Shown one piece after another: positions 43,401 through 55,400 of a DNA stretch of 64,000 nt. Position numbers and translations under genes: made by a program. The DNA is from Tridacna crocea (Eukaryota; Mollusca; Bivalvia; Cardiida; Cardiidae). A model generated the notes under the pieces. That model did no database searches, was not told the origin of the DNA, and saw only the letters and a list, made by a program, of their open reading frames with translations. The stretch lies in contig OX031062.1 in assembly GCA_943736015.1 (NCBI GenBank), positions 51,758,962-51,822,961 of the forward strand, in the 5' to 3' direction. Positions within the stretch are counted from its first letter, which is position 1; every line of letters begins with the position of its first letter.

Positions 43401-46400
43401 TTGCTCATCACGATTACTTTCACCTTCTGTCACAATGTTTTCTATGCTTTCAAAAGGTGTCATATACATATAAGAAATGGCTTCATCCTTGAGGTTATTC
43501 AAGGTCAATTAGAGATACCATAGAAATGCCTTATGGGGTAAAGGGTTAACAAAACAATTTGAGTAATGCTCTAGTAAAAGGGGGCTAAATCCATTTCCGT
43601 GATGCATGATACCAAGCAAGCCATCTCATAAGTATAAGTTCTTAAAAGCCACTTTTTTAACCCTTTACCCCATAAGGCATTTCTATGGTATCTCTAACTG
43701 ACCCTAGATATTAGCAAGGATGAAGCCGTTTTTTATGGGTATATGACACCTTTTGGTAGCATAGAAAACATTGTGGCACAAGGTGAAATTGCTCGTCACG
43801 TAGAAACAAGTATCTATGGAGTAAAGGGTTAATTAATAGCCACTTTTTAAACAACTGCCTTAACCCTTTCCCAAACAAACCTTTATTTTTATGTGTCTGC
43901 AGTACAAGTGGGAAAAGGAGAAATTGCTCATTACGAGCATTTTCTCCTTTTCCCACAGTGCTTTCTACCCATTTTGAGAACTTTCTGCCATTTTTATCAA
44001 ATTTGAAATTGTCGTCTGCAAACTCTTTGAGCTTGGAAGAGTCTAAAATTTGATGTTTGGGAAAGGGTTAATCTAGAGGTACACAGGTCCTTGGACATAT
44101 AGAAAACTGACTAACAGCTAAAAGTTTTGTCTTAGGTCAGCCTGTGCCGACTGCACAGGGTAACTTCGGTCTATAATTTTCGCAGATGCATTAAGCCCCC
44201 TTTTCATAGGGCATGGATCATTTGTATTTCGCAACCCATAGGGATATAGGCTTCCGAAAACATTATGGGAAAAGAACAAACTGCAGGTGACCAGCATTTT
44301 TGTCTTTTATTAATATGTTTTCTGTCTTTGCTATGTCCATACAGCCAGGGAGCGAAAAAAAAATGTATGAATTTGATAAGACTATGGAATGGCTCTCTAT
44401 TTATTTAGATGTAAATATCGATAATAATATAATTATGTTGTGTAAGAGATAAAATACATACATGGAAAACCTGTTGATTTATAACCAGAAATGTCACAAA
44501 GTGATTCTTGTGATGTCCCTACACAAAGGAACAGCATTTCTAACAGTCATAATCTATAAAACCTTGCAACGATCAGGGGCAACATTTGAAATGAAGATTC
44601 AAGAGTAATTATAATCCTTCACCAAAATCAATGATCCTGTGGTTTCACAACCTTAGCAAAGGACATTTTCTTTAAACATTGTGGGAGATGGAGAAATTGT
44701 CATCTGAAATTCTCCATCTATTGCACTGTTTTCAAGCCTTTCACTCTTTACCACATGAGAAAATTTTAGACTAGTCCAGATTGAAAGCATTTTGCAGACG
44801 ATAAAATCAAGATGACTGAAAAATTAAAATTTGGTTTGGAAGGATAGAAAATACTGCGGGAAAAGGAGAAAATGCTGGTTACCAGCATTTTATCCTTTTC
44901 CCACAGTGTTTTCAAAAGGCTTCTTTCTAAGGGTCATTAAAAGTCAGGATTGTGTGATAAAGAGTTAACAGGTAAGTCCTGTGGCTTGAACAAGATTTGA
45001 TCTGTAATCAGCAATTCATCCTTTCAATCTGGACAGTTCTGGTTATTATAGAGAGAGATAGTTAAATGGTAACTTACAGTGCCAACAACAATGTTCATGA
45101 AGCCACCGCCTGCCCCTCCATTACTGCCTCCACCTCCACTTCCCAGGAGATCGGTTGTGCAGTACAAACTTCCATAGTAGGTTGTTGATGATGAGCCATG
45201 GTAATTGCTGCCACCTAGTGTTATCATGAAATATACAAGAGTCTGTCTCAGGGCAAATATTCTTTTTTCTGTTGTGGCATAACTCTATTTTGTATCACAT
45301 TTCATTATGAGGTATCAACTACAGAATTCCATGAACAGATAGTCCATTAATGACCCAGAACAAAGACGGCATTTGAAAACATTGTGGGAAAAGGAGAAAA
45401 TGCTGGTAAGCAGCATTTTCTCCTTTTTCCCACAATGTTTTCTGCCCTCTCAAAGACAATTTGCATCTTCACTATTCCCTTCTGTTGTAGCACTTGTTCC
45501 ACATTAGATATTTCAATGAGAAGTACAAAATTTAATTATGCCTAGTTCTTCATTTAAATGTTGAATTAAGTCCTTTTTCTTTATTTCCCTTAATTGAACT
45601 TAAAAGTTTGTAGAATTAACTTCTTGGCAACAAGGTCCAAAACATATTTACTCCTTATTTTATATCCAATATAGCAAAATAAAAGAAAATTAATGAAAAA
45701 AACAACAACAGTATTTGGCTGGTTCTTCCTACTTTTCAGAACATTTTACTCTTTACAAAACAACAAAACTTTACACCGGTTCAAGATTAAAGCCAGTAAC
45801 CCTTTATAAATGACAAAATTGTAGACTGGCCTAATTTGAAAGTATTTGAAGATGACAAATAAATGTGAATCAAAAATTTGAAATTTGATTTCAGAAGGAT
45901 AGAAAACATTGTGGGAAAAGAAGAAAATGCTGGTTACCAGCATTTTCTCCTTTTCCCACATTGTTTTCAAAAGCTGTATTTCTCAGGGTTGTTAAAAGTC
46001 GGCATTATGTGGTAAAGAGCTGAATTTGTTGTGAGAAAAGAGAAAATGCCGGTCATCATTATTTTCTCCTTTCTTGCCATGTTTTCAAAAGCGTCCTTTC
46101 TAGGTACCATTGAAACTTGAGATTGATTGGAAAAGGATTAACACTTTACAATACAATGACGACTTTTAACGACCCTGAGGAAGAGGCCTTTTGAAAACAT
46201 TGTGGGGAAAGGAGAAAATGCTGGTAACCAGCATTTTCTCCTTTTCCCACAAAGTTTTTTACCCTATCAAAGCAAAATTGCACCACTTGAGCCACCTCTA
46301 AATGATTGTCGGCAAATGCTTTCAATTTGGATAGGTCTAAAATTTTGCTGTGTGGTAACAGGTAAAACCATACCTCTGGAGACAAAACTAGCTCCACTTC

Positions 46401-49400
46401 CATCGACTGCGTTAGATGATCCACCGCCTGGACCCAGCCCTGCTTCAAACCCAGCACCAGTGGCATCAATTTGTCCTCCAAACTCTACAAGCAAGGTCGC
46501 TGTTGTCCAAGTTATCCTTTCTGTTTCACTCATAATTTTTCCACCATTTTTCACAGTTAAAGTTGTAGTTGCTACTGTTGCATGATATGGATCTACATCT
46601 ATAGTGAATAAACCCTGGTTGTTGACAGTGAAGTCAGGTATACTAATACTGGCAGCATCTGCATCAGCATGACCACTAGTGCTAGCAACATTGTCAAGGA
46701 CAAACTCTGCACCTCTTTCAATGAAGATCTCTTCAACTCCAGTCATCTTACCACCTAAAACTGTTTTTTCTGTTATCATGACAACAGTTGTTGGAAGTAC
46801 AATTTCGCCTCCAACATCTACATGAAATCCACAAGGTGTTTCAAGGTAAGTATGGGTTGATTCCACAAAGTTTATCTGTACAGTTTGATGGTCCTGCACC
46901 CTCACCATACCTTTCTTGTTCCCAGTTAATTCATGTATTTTAACATCTATATTAGTTGTTTCAGCTGGATGGTAGAAGTGAACATAAGAATAACCTTCCA
47001 CCTGCACTTCATCAAACTCATAATAAATTGTGTCTGTTTCCATAACAACAGCAGGGTTTGTTGTCTGTAAATTGCCATTATCAACTGTCAGTTTTTCATG
47101 CTCTGGTTCAATAATGGTTTCATTAAGTCTGGGATTGTATTTCAGCTCTCTATAAGCTGGCCCTCTATCAGATTCATACTTATACACTGTACCAGGTCCT
47201 CCAGCATTTTGATCAATACCGTCACCACTTAAACCTCCATGTATGGAATATAATCCACCATATTTATTTGTGGATTCAATATGTGCAGCAATTCTCCCAC
47301 CACTACCACCATATCCATTCCCACTTCCATCTCCTCCTGTAGCATCAAGGACACCAAGTCCTGACATATCATATGCAGTTATCATGATAGTTCCACCACT
47401 TCCACCACCCGCATGACTACTGGCATCAGCTCCTGATGCGTCCACCAGTCCATCAATATGTAAAGTCTGACCTACTCTAAAGTTCACAAATCCACCACCA
47501 CTGCCACCAGAACTTCCACCCCCACCACTTCCCAGATCAACTGGTGAAAACACAGAGCCATATGCACTGGAGTCATCTGCTCCACCTGCCACACCACCAT
47601 AGCTTCCTCCTTGGAGATTGGACCCAGCACCTGGACCTGTCTCTGCAGGATGGCCCTTACCACATAATTCAAAGACACTGTTACTCTCCATATCCAAATC
47701 TCCAGCTTCAACATAACCATGGTTCATCAGGATTGTACCTCCATATTTCAATTCAAGAAACGCAGCTTTAATTAGAAAATCTGTGTTGATCTTTAAAAAT
47801 TCTAGAGTTCCTTGATTCATAATATTGATAGTGGGTAGCTGGAAGTTTGCTGGAGCAGAGATATTGACCAGTTGGTTTTCACTGATGCCAGCAGTTTGTG
47901 ACGTACTTGAAGTGACAACTGACGCACCATCCTCCACATACAAATGGTGAACACCGCCAACTAAACCATCTAGGGTACTTCTTATACCTTGTAAATGAAC
48001 CTCTGTGGGGAAAATAACCTTTGCACCAGAATCAATTTTGTAACTAACAGGAGCTTCTGTCACATTTGTTTCCGATTCAACATATTCTACATACACAGTT
48101 TGGTCGGACTGGATATGAAGGAGGCCTGTACGATCCCCAAGGAAACGATGAATAATTACATCAACATTGGATGAGACTGGATGATAAAAGACAACTCTGC
48201 TGTAGCCATCAATCTGAGTTTCATTAAACTCATACAGAAGTGTTTCATTTTCCATTACCATGGTAGCTCCCAATGTATCCACGCCATTGTTATCCATATG
48301 CAGGTATCTGAAAGAAACATGTGGGGCCAGATTCAGTAATCATTTTTAATTGCACTTTTTCAATTGTTCAATTCTAGGTAAAGAAGGTAGCACAATTTCT
48401 GATTGATTAACTCTTTACCAAACGACAAAATTTTGGACTTGTTGAAACTGAAAGCATTTGCAGATGACAAAATAAATGTGACTAAAGAATTGAAATTTGT
48501 TTAAGAAAGGGAAGAAAACACTGTGGGTAAAGGAGAAAATGCTGGTTACCAGCATTTTCTCCTTTACCCACCATGTTTTCAAAAGGCTTCTTGCACAGGG
48601 GTGTTACAAGTCGGGATTGTGTGGTATAGAGTTAAACCAAATGCATTTACATGTGACACTAATCCAATGAACTCTGTCTTTGATACGTTAGAAAAACATT
48701 GCAGAAAATGGCGACAATGTTGGTTGCCAGCAGTTTCTCCTTTACCCATAGTGTTTTCAAAAGTCTATTTTTCAGGGTTGATAAAACTCAGAATTGTGAT
48801 ATATAGTCCAAAGAGGAATATTGACAGACCCATCTGAACTATGTTCTGAACAACAAGACAAGACATGTTATTGGCTGAGGCATATTGTATTATCCAGTCA
48901 TATACCTCCTCCTGAAATCTGTTTTGTAAAACTGTCCTAAAAATATACTGTCATTCATATATGTTACTCAGTGGATGGCAGAAAATTTTCATTGATTCCA
49001 TACCTTGATGACATTATGGTTACCATTATGCAATTTAATGCAGGGTAAAAAGAAGTACATTGTGTTTTTAACTATTACAGTTCCTCTACCACATAGCCCC
49101 TCTTGTAATGACCTTTAGGAAAACGGCTTTGGAAAACATTGTGGGAAAAGGAGAAAATGCTGGTAACCAGCGTTTTCTCCTTTTCCTACAGAAAAAGTTC
49201 ATCATTTGGTGTTGCACTGAAAATGTGTGACCCAGTGACATAGTTTTTGACTCCAATGGACCCATTTTCAAACTCATTCAAGGTATCACCAAGACAAATA
49301 TTATAAACAAGGTATCACCAAGACAAATATTATAAACAAGTTTCAGGAATATCAGACTGAAAATGTGTCCTCCAGAGCATACACAAGGTTTTAATAACAT

Positions 49401-52400
49401 TTGACCTATTGACCTAGTTTTGACCCAACATGACCCATTTTCAAACTCATCCAAGATATTATCAAGGCAAGCATTCTGACCAATTTTCAAGAGTGTTGGA
49501 TTGAAAATGTGGCATCCAGAGCGAATACAAGGTTTTTCTAAGATTTGACCTGGTGACCTAGTTTTCAACCTGACATGACCCCTTTTCAAACTCATCCAAG
49601 ATATCAAGGCAAACATTCTGACCAACTTTCAAGAGTTTTGGACTGAAAATGTGGCCTCTGTAGCGTACACAAAGTTTTTCTAAGATTTGACCTAGTGACC
49701 TACCTTTTGACCCCACATGACCCATTTTCCAAATTATCTGATATATCATCAAGGCAAACATTCTGACCAAATTTCATGAGTATAGGACTGAAAATGTGGC
49801 CTCTAGAGTGTACACAAGGTTTTTCTAAGGTTTGACCTAGTGACCTAGTTTTTGACCCAACATGACCCATTTTTTAACTCATGTGAGATATCATCAAGGC
49901 AAACATTCTGACCAACTTTCATGAGTATCAGACTTAAAATGTGGCCTCTTGAGCGTACACAAGGTTTTTCTAAGATTTGACCTAGTGACCTAGTTTTTGA
50001 CCCGACATTACCCATTTTCAAACTCGTCTGAGATTTCATCAAGGCAAACATTCTGACCAACTTTCATGAGTATCAGACTGAAAATGTGGCCTCTAGAGCG
50101 TACACAAGATTTTTCTCGAATTTGACCTAGTGACCTAGTTTTTGACCTGACATGACCCAATTTCAAACTTGTTCCAGATTACATAAAGGCAAACATTCTG
50201 ACCAAATTTCATGAGTATCAAAAAAAAAAAAATGTGGCCTCTAGGGCTTACACAAGGTAACAGTTGACAACAGACGTCGCATGATGGACACAGCCCTATC
50301 ACAATAGCTTACTCTGAGCACGAAACTCTGAGCACTTCATGCTCAGGTGAGCTAAAAACTTTCCAAAGGTTTTCAAAGCAACCCACAGTAAACTGAAAAT
50401 TATAATACAAATTAAATCCCGACTCTTTACAAGACAACAGGATTTTGAGATTACATTTTTTTTTTTTTTCTACAATATTTTCCATACTTTCAAAGACATA
50501 TGTCATCATTTGAGTCTTAACTCTTTACCAGACGACAAAATTTTAGATTGGTCCATATTGAAAGCATTTGCAGATAACAAAAAAAAATGCGACTTAAGAA
50601 TTGAAATTTGTCTTAGGAAGGGGAGAAAACACTGTGAGTAAAGAAGAAAATGCTGGTTACCAGCATTTTCTCCTTTTCCCACATTGTTTTCAAAAGGCTC
50701 CTTTCACAGAAATGTCAAAAGTCGGGATTGTGTGGTATAGGGTTACGCAAATGTGTTCACTCTTGAATAGCCTAAAACACTTTAAGGTAAAAAGGTAACC
50801 AACAGCAAGAAAACAAAAGAATTAGAGATTAATACATGTACATAAGTCATCTTCTGTGAAAACTCACTACCACACCATCCCTAGTCTTAACGACCCTGAG
50901 AAAGAAAGCTTTTGAAAACATTGTGGGAATAGGATGAAATGGTATCCAGCATTTTCTTCTTTTGCTACAATGTTTCCTTATCTTTTACAGGCAAATCCCA
51001 TTACTTGTGCTGGATTTACTATACTCTTCAAAAATGCTTTCAATTTAGATCTGTCCAAAATTCTGTCTACCCTTATCAACCTGCAGTCTGCAAAATGCTG
51101 ACCTAAGGCAAAAATTTCTACTTTTTGTTAACTTTCTGCATATCAAGGGAACATTCCACCGCATGAGTCTGTCATTTATCTTAGGGAAAAAAAGGATTTA
51201 ATTAAACCATAACACTTCATGAGACAATCCCAGGTTTTGTCAACCCTGAAGAAGAAGACTTATGAAAACACTGTGGAAAAAGAGGAAAATGCCAGTAACC
51301 AGCAGTTTACCCTTTTCCCACAATCTTTTATACCCTTCTAGACAGAAAGCATCATTTTTGCAACATGCAATATGTCATCCAAAATTTTGTCTTTTTTGTA
51401 TAGAGATACATGTATCTGCCAAACATTGAAGGTATCTATTACATTGCTATACAGATATTTTTTAGGAAGCATATTAGAGAGTTACCCACCTGTGATCCAC
51501 CTCAAAGTAAGTTATACTTGTTCCCTCTTGATACTTCAGTTTCCTGTATTCTAATGGTCGTTTATTGTTCTTCACAAAAGTAGTTCCAGCTGCTCCTGCA
51601 TACTCAGCATATGTGGCTTCTGCTCCACTTACACCTCCATGGTTTACAAATCTTCCTCCAAAAGTATACCTCCACTGACAGTGTATTCCTGCTCGTCCTC
51701 CTGCCCCTCCACCCCCTGTGCCTGTACCTGATCCTCCCTCTGTGTTTATCTCTCCATGCCCAGTGAAATTCATGCTCTCAATTAACACAGATCCACCACT
51801 TCCTCCACCTGCATTGTCCCCTGTTCCATTGGTTCCCTGCACAGCAAGTAGACCATGTAGTTCAAAATAATGACTATTAATCCAATGAAGAACTCCACCA
51901 CCACTGCCTCCTGTACCAGACCCATTTCCTCCACCACTTCCAGCTTCTAATGGTCTAAATATACTTCCATAGGGATTTGCAAATTGGTTGGAATCTGAAC
52001 CACCTCCATGACCTCCATGTGAGGCTCCATAACCTTGACCACTGACAGTGGAGCCCTTTCCAGGGCCTGACTCTGCAGAATGACCATGTCCATTCAGATG
52101 AAACACCCCTTCACTCTCAATCCAGGCATAGGTAGATTTAATGAAGGCATCATTCATATAGAGATTAGCTTGGTATTTCACTTTGCACTCACTTACATCA
52201 ATCAGTAGATCATACAGAACATTTAAGAAACCTGCTTTTCCACCTTGTTTAACATGTAGCTGACTCCACTGGAAATGACCTTCAGTTGTGTTTCTTGTAT
52301 ATTCCCTGTTTTCTATGAGAGCAGTGTTAGCTGTTGACATAAATTCTACCCAGCTTCCATTTTCTATATACAGATTATGTACCCCTGTGATAGTTCCAGC

Positions 52401-55400
52401 AAATGTACTGTTGGTCCCATGAATATGAAGTTCAGATGGATAAATAGCTTCAGCACCATAATCTATGACATAACTCACAGGAGCTTCTGTTACATTGTTC
52501 ACTGACTCAACAACTTCAACAACAATTGTTTGGGTTGGTCTCACATGCAGCTGACCTGTCTTGTCACCTAGGAATTTATGAATGGTCATGTTGGCCCCTG
52601 TGACATTGTAAATCCATGCATAAGTTAAACCTGTAATGTCAACCTCATCAAATTCATAAGCCACTGTATCAGGATCTTGTATAACAGTTGGTGCACCACG
52701 TTTTCCTGCATTATCTGCATGCAGCATATGATGGTCTACCTCCAAATAGGTTGTATTCAGGACCGGGTCATATTTCTTGTGTCTGTATTCCAACTCTCTC
52801 AAATTTTCCTCTTTAAAAGTGGTACCAGCAGCCCCATGATGGGAGTTGTCTGTTCCACCATTACCCCCATAGTTTTGGTACTTTCCTCCATAGGAATACC
52901 TAAACTGACAGTTGACAGACACACGACCCCCTGATCCCCCGCCACCATGACCTACACCATTTCCCCCATGAACTGTTATCACACCATGGCCAGTTATATT
53001 GAGTGTATGTATCACTAGACTACCACCACTACCTCCTCCAGAGTGTCCCCCACTTCCATCAGAACCAGCTAGAGTTAGCAAGCCATTCATCTCAATTAAT
53101 TCTGCATTCTCCCACTCCATTCTACCTCCACCTGACCCTCCTGTGCCTGACCCACTACCACCACCACTTCCAGCTTCAAATGGAGTGTAGATAGAATTAT
53201 AAGGGACACCACCATATTTAGGGCCGGGACCTCCCCCATAGCCACCATGACCTGCTCCTTCCCCTAATGAATACTGGTCTGACAGTGTGAACCCTGCCCC
53301 AGGTCCTTGTTCAGGTCCATATCCCACTCCATCCATATCCAGTATCCCTTGGCTTTCAATATGTCCATAGGTTGACTCAATTTTGACTGCATTCATCAGG
53401 AGTAAACCTTGGAATTTCACATAAAACTTGGCCACAGAAATCACACAGACACCTGTTATATCTCGAAATTCAGCGATTGAGTAGGCCATTACTTGTAGTA
53501 TAGCAAAACTGAAATTTCCAGGTGTTGTCACCATAATGTATACTCTGTTCTCAATCAAGGCAGTTTGGGCAGTGGATAAAAACACAACATCAGCTCCTCC
53601 TCTGACATTCATTGTCTCAACACCAGTTATTTTCCCACCTAACACTGTTCTTGTTCCCATTAGATTTGTGGTTACAGGGAAGAGAGCTTCACTACCATTA
53701 TCTATACGGAAGCTGCAAGGGGCTACAGTCTCATTTGAAATAGATTCTACCACTTCGATATACACCTTCTGTCTGTCTCTAATATGCAGTAAGCCAGTTC
53801 TATCCCCATAGAATAGATGAAAATACACAGTGACTGCTGGATTGGTTGCTGCATCAGAGTCTGTTGGATAGTCAATCTGAAGGTTTGCATGCCTTGTAAG
53901 GTCAATCTCATCAAATTCATAAATATCTTGATTTTCTGATAAAACAGTATAAAGCCAGGGTTCAGCATGATCCTCATACAAATGCTTGTCAATATGGTCA
54001 TTATCTATTTCAAGTCGTCTATGAGTTGCAGTGGTTTCGTATTTCAGAGTGTCAGGATCATATTTGACATCAGCATATTGTGGTCCTCTTCTGTTTTCCT
54101 CCAGATACACAGTTCCTGCAGCCCCACTTGGAAACAATCCCAGACCAAGCCCACCTGTGACATTCAGTCTACCTCTGTATTTATTCTGGAAACCAATATG
54201 CACCGCAATCCTACCTCCTGATCCTCCACCACCATTGCCAATACCAGACCCACCATGGCAGTCTATATGTCCAAATCCGGTAAAGTTCAGTGTCTTTATA
54301 AACAATCCACCCCCGCTGCCCCCTCCTCCATGTCCACTTTGTCCTGCCTCTCCTTCAAGTGTCAGTTCCCCATCTATCCATAAATTATCTCCATTATTCC
54401 AGAAAAGATAGCCACCACCCCGACCACCTTCTCCGCTTCCACTTCCGCCACCACTTCCCATATCTACAGGCTCATATACAGAGCCATAGGGAGTCCCTCC
54501 AACACGAGGCTTGGGCGCGCCACCATGACCACCATAAGATCCACCATATCCGTAATCACCAGATGAACCCCCAGCGCCAGTGCCCATTCCTGCCTCATGA
54601 CCCTTGAAATTTACATCTAGTATACCTTGACTTTCAATTACCCCTTCACGAGAATATATGGAACCTTTGTTCATCCACATTAGGCCTTCAAACTTTATAC
54701 TCAGTTTAATGAGGAACAGAACAAGGTTGGTTTCGGTCTCATTGAAGATAGCCTCAGACCCTCGCTGTACAGTTAAATGACTGAGACTTATATTGCCTTT
54801 ATTTGTCATATGGGTATAGTTTCCATTCTCTATCAGTGCAGTTTGTGCTGTAGATGAGAAGGAGCATTTAGCGCCTTCTGCTATTGTCAAGTTCTGCACC
54901 ATTGTCATTAGCCCTTTCATCTCTGTTCTTGTTCCCAAAATAATGGTTGTTGATGGTAGAACAATTTCAGCACCATGTTCAATCTTATAACTCACTGGGG
55001 CCACAGTGTAACCACTTGTAGATTCAACATATTCCACCCACAGTTTCTGATTGGCTACCAAGTGCATGGATCCTGTCCTATCTCCATCAAATTTGTGCAC
55101 AATCAATTCAGAATCTGTTCCATCAAGCCAGAGCACTGCATGGTTCTTTGCGTCAAGCTGATCGAACTCAAAGGGTTTCAAATCTTCTCGCATTATGACT
55201 GTTCCAGTTATTTTATTTCTGTTGTCATTATCTATAAACAAGTACACAAAACCGTCTACAAATGTCACAGTTCCATTTACAACTTCTGTTTCTTTATTTG
55301 TCAGACCCTGATCATTGGAATCAGTAATGAACACGGTACCACCAGCTCCATTTCCAGTCTCAATATAGTCAGGTACACTGGTACCACCAAATCCTCCATA

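Noticed and set aside
48295..48297. Start of a separate gene at an internal ATG in exon 5
   Set aside because: The frame is open upstream to an AG acceptor, and the split Arg codon joins exon 4 to give VDHRYLHMDN, matching the unit boundary elsewhere.
49200..50357. A CRISPR-like array of regular repeats
   Set aside because: The ~146-bp units are contiguous diverged direct repeats without unique spacers, inside an animal mobile element with a terminal hairpin.
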